NCBI RefSeq assembly: GCF_002087295.1
Contig: NZ_MWVI01000094.1
Coordinates: 1-64,000 of the forward strand
Source: Vreelandella lionensis
Lineage (GTDB): Bacteria; Pseudomonadota; Gammaproteobacteria; Pseudomonadales; Halomonadaceae
Direction of reading: 5' to 3'
DNA length: 64,000 nucleotides
Under the pieces are notes generated by a model. It saw only the letters and a program-made list of their open reading frames with translations. It made no database searches and was not told the origin of the DNA. The position numbers and the translations under genes were made by a program. Each line of letters starts with the position of its first letter. The first letter of the stretch is position 1. This document shows positions 1 to 6,002 of this stretch, piece by piece.

Positions 1-104
1 GGCGCCGGCTTCACGGATTCAGGTTAATGTTAGGTGTTAGCCGTAGTACATCTAACGTTTATTTCTATCTTGATTTCTTCTTATAAAAATAAAGCGAGGT
101 GTTT

Positions 105-935
105 ATGTCTCAGCCGTGCATTATCTGTGTTGCCATTACGGGAAGCCTGCCACGTAAAGAAAACAATCCGGCGGTGCCCATTACCGTTAATGAGCAAATA
201 GAGAGCACCCAGGCAGCCTTTGAAGCCGGGGCCAGTATTGCGCATTGCCATGTGCGTAACGACGATCAAACGCCGTCATCCGACCCAGAAAAATTTGGCC
301 GCCTGATGGAGGGGCTCAAGAAACACTGCCCGGGCATGATTATCCAGCTTTCCACCGGTGGCCGATCTGGGGCTGGCGAAGCTCGCGGCGGCATGCTGCC
401 GCTGAAACCGGATATGGCCAGCCTATCGGTGGGCTCGAATAATTTCCCCAGCCGCGTCTACGAAAATCCTCCCCAACTGGTGGAGTTGTTGGCAGACGAA
501 ATGCTCAAGTACAACGTGAAGCCTGAAATTGAGGCGTTTGATCTCTCGCACATCCATCAGGCGGTCGCGCTTTCAAAGCAGGGCAAGTTAAAAGCGCCGT
601 TATACGTTCAGTTCGTTATGGGGGTAAAAAACTCAATGCCCGCCGACAAACACAGCTTTGACTTCTTCATTGAAACACTCAAGCGACTAGCCCCCGACGC
701 CCAATGGTGCGGCGCAGGCATAGGAGCCAACCAATACCGGCTTAACGAATGGTCGATTGCCGCAGGCGGCCATACCCGTACTGGTCTTGAAGACAACGTG
801 CGGATAGATCGCGATACCCTAGCCGCTTCCAACGCCGCCCTGGTCGATAGAACCGTCGCGCTGTGCGAAAAATACCAGCGCCCGGTTGCCACCTGGCAGC
901 AAGCCCGCGACATACTGGGACTGCCAATGGTGTAA
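105..935 (+). CDS. BKACE family protein (beta-keto acid cleavage enzyme, DUF849)
   Basis: This is a 276-residue protein of the BKACE/DUF849 family. Characterised members condense a beta-keto acid with acetyl-CoA and release acetoacetate plus a new acyl-CoA, using a divalent metal. The N-terminal strand is followed by a His-x-His metal-binding pair in AHCHVRND (about residue 47), then a glycine-rich QLSTGGRSG loop and the conserved Glu in KPEIEAFD. The full TIM-barrel length is present. I chose the ATG at 105 because GAGG lies 5 bases upstream; a GTG two codons earlier is possible. The gene stands alone, with a terminator behind it, and the neighbours do not reveal its substrate. Family assignment is secure; substrate is unknown. 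Confidence 0.85.
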   Translation: MSQPCIICVAITGSLPRKENNPAVPITVNEQIESTQAAFEAGASIAHCHVRNDDQTPSSDPEKFGRLMEGLKKHCPGMIIQLSTGGRSGAGEARGGMLPLKPDMASLSVGSNNFPSRVYENPPQLVELLADEMLKYNVKPEIEAFDLSHIHQAVALSKQGKLKAPLYVQFVMGVKNSMPADKHSFDFFIETLKRLAPDAQWCGAGIGANQYRLNEWSIAAGGHTRTGLEDNVRIDRDTLAASNAALVDRTVALCEKYQRPVATWQQARDILGLPMV

Positions 936-1010
936 GGCTATGGGTAGGTGCTGCTTTAGAGGCAAAACAGTGGCAGTGAGAGTAGTGTGCCGATTTTGTC
1001 TATCTCGAAA

Positions 1011-1038
1011 AGTCCTTTCACGAAAGGGCTTTTTCTTT
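1011..1038 (+). terminator. Rho-independent terminator after the BKACE gene
   Basis: The stem AGTCCTTT/AAAGGGCT (one G-T pair) with loop CACG is followed by TTTTTCTTTT. It lies 75 bases after the stop codon of the BKACE gene and is oriented to end its transcript. Confidence 0.75.
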
Positions 1039-1258
1039 TGTTTACCCTATATCTTCCAGCAGGCCAGTGCTTAGCGCAAAGGGTGTATTTCACGGCGTCA
1101 CCATCAAGGCAGTACCTATCCATAGCTGATACCGTGTTCAATAGATAGACGCTCATTGCCGTATACGAGACGCGTGACAGAGGCTGCTGTTTTCGCTACT
1201 GTTGGTTAAGGATGATGAGCTTTCCTTGTTTTGACGGCTTTCGACCCAAAGCGGTCAT

Positions 1259-1364
1259 GCCGGGAAATGCAGCGGGCGCGCGAGTTTTGTATATATAGCC
1301 TAATTTAAATTAATTTATATAAGAATCATAGGCTTGGGAAAATCTGGTGGGCTGCATTTGCCGG
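1259..1364. repeat. Long-spaced inverted repeat in the gap before the cassette array
   Basis: The 511 bases between the BKACE gene and csaA hold no convincing gene. Inside, GCCGGGAAATGCAGC (1259-1273) faces GCTGCATTTGCCGG (1351-1364), an inverted repeat with one mismatch. It encloses a second smaller one (AGCCTA ... TAGGCT) in very AT-rich DNA that also carries TATATA-like boxes. This could be a MITE remnant, a promoter region for the cassettes, or a folded recombination site. No target-site duplication or integrase was seen. Function is not known. Confidence 0.4.
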
Positions 1365-1446
1365 ACAAAAGTGCCAGCACGTTCATTCAATCATAGAACG
1401 CGCTGTCTAATACGCTGTTATGCACACAAAGTATTTAAGGTGAATT

Positions 1447-1785
1447 ATGGAACATATTGATTGGGGTGATTTTCAAAAGGTTGATATCCGCGTTGGAACC
1501 ATTGTCGATGTAGAAGACTTTCCAGAGGCTCGCCGACCTGCTTATAAGTTACAAGTGGATTTTGGAGAAGAGCTTGGTATCAAAAAATCTAGTGCGCAGA
1601 TCACTGATTTATACACCAAAGAAGAGCTGTTGGGTAAGCAGGTGCTGGCAGTCGTAAACTTCCCACCAAAACAAATTGGCCCCATCATGTCTGAATGTTT
1701 AGTCACTGGGTTGCACCGGCCTGATGGTTCTGTTGTGCTTTCAACCGTTGATATGGAGCTGCCAAATGGAGCTCGGTTGGCATAA
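1447..1785 (+). CDS. csaA: CsaA-like tRNA-binding protein (cassette 1)
   Basis: The 112-residue protein matches the length and pattern of CsaA, a dimeric OB-fold tRNA-binding/chaperone protein also related to the C-terminal domain of MetG. Recognisable blocks are VDIRVGTI near the N-terminus, FPEARRPAYKL, KKSSAQIT, AVVNFPPKQIGP and the C-terminal PNGARL. In B. subtilis CsaA has been linked to protein export and chaperone activity; a role in this bacterium is inferred only. AAGG of TTTAAGGTGAATT precedes the ATG. The TAA stop falls inside the R'' box of the following attC, a normal cassette arrangement. A housekeeping-type protein is an unusual cassette cargo. Confidence 0.85.
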   Translation: MEHIDWGDFQKVDIRVGTIVDVEDFPEARRPAYKLQVDFGEELGIKKSSAQITDLYTKEELLGKQVLAVVNFPPKQIGPIMSECLVTGLHRPDGSVVLSTVDMELPNGARLA

Positions 1786-1869
1786 CAAGCCGCTCAAATT
1801 CGTTCCGGCTGCAAAAAACGCAGCCTACACCGGACTCGCTAACGCTCGCCGTTTAGCGGGGCGTTAAGT
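1780..1869 (+). other. attC recombination site 1
   Basis: R'' is GCATAAC (1780-1786) and R' is GTTAAGT (1863-1869). The inner arms CCGCTCAAA (1790-1798) and TTTAGCGG (1852-1859) pair with one extra unpaired C, the extrahelical base typical of attC. The variable central part folds further through GGCTGC/GCAGCC and TCCGG/CCGGA. R'' is the exact complement of the GTTATGC at the left end of the csaA cassette (1417-1423). Confidence 0.82.
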
Positions 1870-1881
1870 GTCAGGGAAAAT

Positions 1882-2337
1882 ATGAAGCGCTACACCTACG
1901 AAAATACTCTAAAGCAGCAGGCTGATGTTCTGTGTTATGCATTCTCGCCTGATCTAATTGACGCGTCTGAAAATGAACTGAAGCAGTTTTTGCAGGTTCT
2001 TTGCCAGCATTTCCCTAAAACCGAAAATGGGGATGGCTTGTTTAAGCCAATGGACAATCAGGCATATATAAATACGTTTAATAATGCTTACTCGAATGTC
2101 TTCCGGCTCATCGAAGCAAAACGTACCAAAAGGCGGCACTGGCAAATGTACTGGTTGGCCCTACTAACGTTACTGGTTCTTGCCGTTACATTGGGTAATG
2201 ACATATACACCAAAAAGCAAAGCAACAGCGATCAATCAACGTCGGCAACACTTAACAAGTCAAAGCACTCGGACTTGGCAAAGCTGTCACCTTTTTTGTT
2301 CCAAAAAAGTCGCCAACTTCACCAGGCCGGTGTTTGA
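1882..2337 (+). CDS. Unknown single-pass membrane protein (cassette 2), reading into attC
   Basis: I do not recognise this 151-residue protein. It has a soluble, mostly helical N-terminal part of about 90 residues, a basic patch (KRTKRRH), one membrane segment (about residues 95-112: WLALLTLLVLAVTLG) and a hydrophilic tail. The ATG lies 12 bases after the R' box of attC1; the spacer GTCAGGGAAAAT holds AGGG as a weak ribosome site. No stop occurs before the attC, so the last ~27 codons (from LNKSKHS on) are encoded by attC2 itself and the stop TGA sits 4 bases before its R' core. A type II topology with a basic cytoplasmic face is likely. Codon use and AT content differ from the flanking chromosome. 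Confidence 0.6.
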   Translation: MKRYTYENTLKQQADVLCYAFSPDLIDASENELKQFLQVLCQHFPKTENGDGLFKPMDNQAYINTFNNAYSNVFRLIEAKRTKRRHWQMYWLALLTLLVLAVTLGNDIYTKKQSNSDQSTSATLNKSKHSDLAKLSPFLFQKSRQLHQAGV

Positions 2338-2347
2338 GGCGTTAAGT
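2250..2347 (+). other. attC recombination site 2
   Basis: R'' is ACTTAAC (2250-2256) and R' is GTTAAGT (2341-2347). The arms TCAAAGCAC (left) and GTGTTTGA (right) pair except for one extra base, the attC extrahelical signature. R'' extended to ACACTTAAC is the complement of the GTTAAGTGT that begins cassette 2. Confidence 0.82.
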
Positions 2348-2360
2348 GTAAGGAGGCAAG

Positions 2361-2939
2361 ATGGAAGCCAAGACTACTAAACCGGACCGCATTGAAGTGT
2401 CAAATCACTTTTTTCACGACGCGCTAGATTTTCAAATTAGATTCGATCACTGTTTTTTTAGCGATGGCCCGCTTTTCTTTACGCCCAGGTCAAGGCGCGC
2501 TAAGTGCTTTATCGATCTTAGAATGGGAATTGAATCAATACTAAAGTCATTTCTCAGTTACTTTCACAGCGGTGATAAAAAAGGCAAGGAACTGGTTAAG
2601 TGGGTCGAGAAATACAGCCATAGAGTGCGTGAAATGCTGAAAGATGCCGAGCCTTATCTTCAGCCCGGCTTTAAGGATAAGTACGGAGATCAAATTTTAA
2701 GCCTCGATTCTTTACCTGTCGGCCTTAGGTACAGGCTAGACGCATGGGACTTTAGAGGAAATAAAGAGGATTTCTATTGTGACACAGTTGGGTGCGACTC
2801 GTGGCTTCAGCTATTGCATGAAGCGCTCAAAGAATTGATACAGTTCATGAACGAAAACCTGAAGCAACATACTAGGATTTTGGGCAGTGCAGAGTTGTGG
2901 GATGAACTGGTTGCGCCTCACTATGAGAAGTACACTTAA
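2361..2939 (+). CDS. Unknown soluble protein (cassette 3)
   Basis: This is a 192-residue protein without signal peptide or membrane segment that I cannot assign to a family. It appears largely helical, with an aromatic N-terminal region (HFFHDALDF, HCFFSDGPLFF), a central FIDLRMGIESILKSF helix and a charged middle part rich in Lys and Glu. An excellent ribosome site, AAGGAGG, lies 5 bases before the ATG and only a few bases after the R' core of attC2, so translation is well set up whichever cassette precedes it. The TAA stop lies inside the R'' box of attC3. No catalytic signature was found; functions such as defence or stress response would be guesses. Confidence 0.65.
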   Translation: MEAKTTKPDRIEVSNHFFHDALDFQIRFDHCFFSDGPLFFTPRSRRAKCFIDLRMGIESILKSFLSYFHSGDKKGKELVKWVEKYSHRVREMLKDAEPYLQPGFKDKYGDQILSLDSLPVGLRYRLDAWDFRGNKEDFYCDTVGCDSWLQLLHEALKELIQFMNENLKQHTRILGSAELWDELVAPHYEKYT

Positions 2940-3032
2940 CAAACACATTATGGCGCCACTACGTGGCTGGGACGGCTTGCACTGCGCTCGTTCCTCGCTA
3001 TGTTACAGCCGCCCCATATGTGGGCGTTAAGT
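2934..3032 (+). other. attC recombination site 3
   Basis: R'' is ACTTAAC (2934-2940) and R' is GTTAAGT (3026-3032). CACATTATGG (2944-2953) pairs with CCATATGTG (3014-3022) with one unpaired T. The ten bases TACACTTAAC (2931-2940) are the exact complement of the first ten bases around the left junction of this cassette (2341-2350). Confidence 0.83.
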
Positions 3033-3045
3033 TTCAGGAGGAGTC

Positions 3046-3666
3046 GTGCGAATCGAAATAGGTACGGAAACGGATTCAGATCACTGCAAAGCAATTACGC
3101 ATGAATATTATAAGTGCAGAGATGCTTTTGAGAGATTTCGAGTCACAGCGGAAGGGATAATTCTTTCAGGCCAAAATAAAGAAATTTCTTATCGGGCCTA
3201 TAATGCGTATTCATATTTTATCCATCATTTGTATGAGTTTTTAATGGCTTGTCATGCAAGAGATGCTGGAAATACCAGCATTACTAATAAGCGAGGCCCA
3301 GAACGTACAGAGTATCTTGACTTACTGTTAACTGGTGATGCTCACAGAGTTGTTAAAGCAAGGATAGACCGGATTAGCCAAGGAAGAGCCCCAAGTTGGG
3401 AAAATCATATTTCTTATTATGAAGGCTTACTGCCAATTCCAGAGAATTTTGGAGAGGGCTTTCGCACTTACAGAAACAAGGTTTCAGGTCACGCCTCATT
3501 TGAACGAGTATCCGAATTAAATTTAACGGAATTCTATAAAAAGTATCACCCATACCTTTATCTTCTATACAGGGATGTTGGTGGAATGTGGGGACGTGAT
3601 CTCGAAGAGTTTCCATGCTTAAAAGACGTAACAAGCTTCTTCGAAACCATCGCAAATGGAACTTAA
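3046..3666 (+). CDS. Unknown protein with possible HEPN-type RNase motif (cassette 4)
   Basis: The 206-residue protein starts at a GTG with AGGAGG 4 bases upstream. I do not recognise the family by overall sequence. It is mostly helical with many aromatic residues (SYRAYNAYSYFIHHLYEF). Near residue 145-155 it reads FRTYRNKVSGHASF, and RNKVSGH fits the R-x4-6-H motif with a polar residue after Arg that marks HEPN ribonuclease domains. HEPN proteins are frequent in toxin-antitoxin, abortive-infection and RNA-processing systems. No nucleotidyltransferase or other antitoxin partner is adjacent. The stop TAA lies inside the R'' box of attC4. The HEPN reading rests on one short motif plus helical character and is tentative. 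Confidence 0.55.
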   Translation: MRIEIGTETDSDHCKAITHEYYKCRDAFERFRVTAEGIILSGQNKEISYRAYNAYSYFIHHLYEFLMACHARDAGNTSITNKRGPERTEYLDLLLTGDAHRVVKARIDRISQGRAPSWENHISYYEGLLPIPENFGEGFRTYRNKVSGHASFERVSELNLTEFYKKYHPYLYLLYRDVGGMWGRDLEEFPCLKDVTSFFETIANGT

Positions 3667-3738
3667 CAAGTCGCGGCATTTCGCAGCCTTCGGTTGCCGA
3701 ACGCTCGCAAGCTGGCGCCGTTGCGCCAAGCGTTAAAG
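3661..3738 (+). other. attC recombination site 4 (last, degenerate)
   Basis: R'' is ACTTAAC (3661-3667) and R' is GTTAAAG (3732-3738), which departs from GTTRRRY in its last base. AACTTAAC complements the GTTAAGTT that begins cassette 4. The inner arms are less regular than in the other sites; local hairpins TTCGG/CCGAA and GGCGC/GCGCC are visible. It closes the array. The 139 bases between it and the amine oxidase hold nothing I can identify. Confidence 0.65.
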
Positions 3739-3877
3739 CGCTATATCAGTGGCTCCTGAAAGGCTGCTCTTGGCCGTTAGCTGACTCAAATACAGCAGCA
3801 CTCCCTTTATCCAACCACCCCAAAACCCACCCAGCTAAGCTATCCTCCCAACCCTAACCCACCACCGAGACCTCTTC

Positions 3878-4966
3878 ATGCAAACAACACGCATCGTCAT
3901 CGTGGGCGCTGGTTTGGCGGGGCTGTATGCTGCTTATTTATTGGAACAGCGGGGCATCACCGATTACGTGGTATTGGAAGCGCGGGAGCGTGTGGGTGGG
4001 CGTATTGCGTCACTGGTGCCGGATGAGGCCCATGCTTCTGAAGTGTTTGATCTGGGGCCTTCGTGGTTTTGGCCAGGGTTTCAGCACGCGCTGGGGGCGC
4101 TGGTGGAATCGCTGGGGCTGTCGTCGTTTGCTCAGCATGAAACGGGCGATATGGTGGTGGAGCGCTCTCACCAGATGCCGCCTGTGCGTATGCAGGGCTT
4201 TGCGAATCAGCCGTCTTCGATGCGGCTACAGGGCGGCATGCAGGCTTTGATTGATGCGTTGCGCCAGCGTGTTGAATCTTCGCGACTTCACACCGGGCAG
4301 GCGGTTCAGGCTATGTCGCTCAATCGCAATGGCCATGTGGTACTGGCGTGTGCGAGCGGGCAGCGTTACAGCGCGCAGCACGTGCTGCTGGCAGTGCCGC
4401 CCAGGTTGGCGGCGCAGGCGATAACCTTTACGCCACCGCTGCCGGAGCGTCTTGCCCACCAGTGGGCCAATACCGCGACTTGGATGGCTCCCCATGGCAA
4501 ATACGTGGCGCTGTATGCCACGCCTTTTTGGCGAGAGGAGCAGCTTTCCGGAGAGGCGCGTAGCTTGATCGGCCCGCTGGGCGAAATTCATGATGCATCT
4601 CATCCGGATGGTCACGGAGCGCTGTTTGGCTTTTTTAGCATACCTGCCAGCGCACGAGCGCAGATAGGCGATGAGGCGCTGCGCCAGCATTGCCGCGCAC
4701 AGCTAGCCAGGCTGTTTGGCCCGGAAGCGGCTAACCCAAAGCAGGATGTGATTAAAGACTGGGCGCAGGAATCGTTCACCGCTACCCACACCGATCAACA
4801 ACCTAGCGAGCATCATGGCATGGCACCGCCTGTTCGCGCTGCCGATGGGCCTTGGCAGCCTTGCTTAACCGGCATTGGGAGCGAGTGGGGGGAGCAGTAT
4901 GCCGGTTACTTGGCAGGTGCCCTTGAAGCCGCCGAACGTGGCGTAGCGGATGTGTTGGCGAAGTAG
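3878..4966 (+). CDS. FAD-dependent amine oxidase (flavin monoamine oxidase family)
   Basis: A 362-residue flavoprotein that probably oxidises a primary or secondary amine, or desaturates a related substrate. The N-terminal Rossmann signature GAGLAGLYAAYLLEQ is followed by the GG-doublet motif ARERVGGRI, and the C-terminal FAD-closing segment GIGSEWGEQYAGYLAGAL matches the family pattern. It is shorter than typical monoamine oxidases (about 450 residues), so the substrate domain is compact. No signal peptide is visible. It converges with the LysR gene on the other strand with only 18 bases between stops, and its substrate cannot be inferred from neighbours. Confidence 0.8.
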   Translation: MQTTRIVIVGAGLAGLYAAYLLEQRGITDYVVLEARERVGGRIASLVPDEAHASEVFDLGPSWFWPGFQHALGALVESLGLSSFAQHETGDMVVERSHQMPPVRMQGFANQPSSMRLQGGMQALIDALRQRVESSRLHTGQAVQAMSLNRNGHVVLACASGQRYSAQHVLLAVPPRLAAQAITFTPPLPERLAHQWANTATWMAPHGKYVALYATPFWREEQLSGEARSLIGPLGEIHDASHPDGHGALFGFFSIPASARAQIGDEALRQHCRAQLARLFGPEAANPKQDVIKDWAQESFTATHTDQQPSEHHGMAPPVRAADGPWQPCLTGIGSEWGEQYAGYLAGALEAAERGVADVLAK

Positions 4967-4984
4967 GGCGCTTGTGCCCAAGCG

Positions 4985-5872
4985 CTAATCCAGCAGCGAT
5001 TCGCCCGAGCGCGTGAGCAGCGCTTTTAAGCTAGGGGATTCAAACCGGCGCTGAATGGTAATTGCGTAGAACTCCTCCCATACGCCGGGCAGCGCGCCGT
5101 AATCTTTGAGCGTGCCGTTGTGCAGCTCGTCGCGCACCACCACGGGGGGCATAACGGCAATGTGCTGCGTGTCCCGCGCCAGTAGGCGCATCATCGCCAT
5201 GTCATCTACCTCGGCGGCAATTTTGGGCGTTAGCCGGTAGTGGCTGCACAGCTGGTCAAAGGCGTGGCGAGTGGCGTTTTCCACCCCAGGCAGAATAAAC
5301 GCGTGACCGCTCAGGCCGTTGGGAAAGCTGGGTGGCGGCGAGAGGTGAGGCGATGCAATCAAACTCACCGGCTGACGTGCCAGGCGTTGCGAGCGCCAGG
5401 GGTGTTCGCTATCGCCACGCACGGGTTGGTTAGAGAGCACTACGTCTAACTTGTGAGCAGAAAGCCGCCTTAGCAGGTCATCCATGCCACCGCTTTGCAG
5501 TATCAAATCCAGGTCGTCTCGGCCCAGCAGTGGCCGTACAAATCCTTCCTGAAAGTTGCGCGATAGCGTGGCCACTGCGCCTACGCGCACCACCTCGCGG
5601 TGGGCGTGGCCGCCTTCAGCAAACAGCGCGCTCAGCTCTTCGCCTTGGGTGAAGATGGTTTCCGCGTAATCAAACGCCAGCCTGCCCGCTTCGGAAAGAT
5701 GCAGCTGCCGCCCTTCGCGAATAAACAGCGCTTGGCCCAAGCGCTCCTCTAACTGGCGAATTTGCTGGGAAAGCGACGACTGTGACACGTGCAGAGCTTC
5801 GGCCGTGCGCGTCAGGTGGCCCGATTTCGCCACTTGCCAAAAATAGTACAGATGATGGTAGTTGAGCTTCAT
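4985..5872 (-). CDS. LysR-family regulator, NhaR-like, divergent from dabBA
   Basis: A 295-residue LysR-type transcriptional regulator. The winged helix-turn-helix covers about residues 3-60 (LNYHHLYYFWQVAKSGHLT, then VSQSSLSQQIRQLEERLG), and the remainder is the periplasmic-binding-protein-like co-inducer domain. The N-terminal NYHHLYYFW pattern is that of the NhaR subgroup. It is transcribed divergently from dabB across a 130-base region that contains a TCGTTCT-N7-AGAACGA inverted repeat, so it most likely controls the carbon-uptake genes, perhaps in response to bicarbonate or CO2 limitation. That role is inferred from position. Confidence 0.85.
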   Translation of the reverse strand: MKLNYHHLYYFWQVAKSGHLTRTAEALHVSQSSLSQQIRQLEERLGQALFIREGRQLHLSEAGRLAFDYAETIFTQGEELSALFAEGGHAHREVVRVGAVATLSRNFQEGFVRPLLGRDDLDLILQSGGMDDLLRRLSAHKLDVVLSNQPVRGDSEHPWRSQRLARQPVSLIASPHLSPPPSFPNGLSGHAFILPGVENATRHAFDQLCSHYRLTPKIAAEVDDMAMMRLLARDTQHIAVMPPVVVRDELHNGTLKDYGALPGVWEEFYAITIQRRFESPSLKALLTRSGESLLD

Positions 5873-5904
5873 GGCAGAGGGGCCTCAGGCTGCGTGTTGG
5901 CTAT

Positions 5905-5925
5905 TCGTTCTGTTTTAAAGAACGA
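5905..5925. promoter_or_regulatory. Candidate LysR operator between the regulator and dabB
   Basis: TCGTTCT (5905-5911) and AGAACGA (5919-5925) form a perfect 7-base inverted repeat with a 7-base AT-rich spacer, fitting the T-N11-A type of LysR site. It sits 32 bases upstream of the regulator start and 78 bases upstream of dabB. Confidence 0.55.
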
Positions 5926-6002
5926 TTTATCAAAAATAAACTATTTTTTATATGGTGACGAGCTGGGCATAGTCGGTGGCATACGACTAAGGGGGAAAGG
6001 CT

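Larger units (their letters stand above)
1418..3732 (+). mobile_element. Integron gene-cassette cluster without integrase (CALIN-type), four cassettes
   Basis: Four cassettes, all on the plus strand, are delimited by G^TT cut points at 1417, 1863, 2341, 3026 and 3732. Each gene starts 18-29 bases after a cut point, and each is followed by an attC-like element of 78-98 bases. The first bases of every cassette are the exact reverse complement of the R'' box of its own attC: 7 bases in cassette 1, 9 in cassette 2, 10 in cassette 3 and 8 in cassette 4. That is expected only if each unit once circularised. In attC1-3 the inner L''/L' arms pair with a single unpaired base. The cassette genes look more AT-rich than their neighbours. 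No intI or attI is present in the window, so this is a cluster of attC sites lacking an integrase, or one end of a longer array. Confidence 0.85.

Noticed and set aside
29..48. GTTAGGTGTTAG resembling an attC core before the BKACE gene
   Set aside because: No matching R'' box (ACCTAAC) exists after the BKACE gene and there is no attC-like fold, so the gene is not treated as a cassette.
3615..3857. Plus-strand frame of 80 residues across the last attC
   Set aside because: It overlaps the cassette 4 gene and attC4, has no ribosome site and resembles nothing.
4226..4690. Long minus-strand frame inside the amine oxidase gene
   Set aside because: It is a shadow of a GC-rich coding region; the amine oxidase motifs on the plus strand are decisive.
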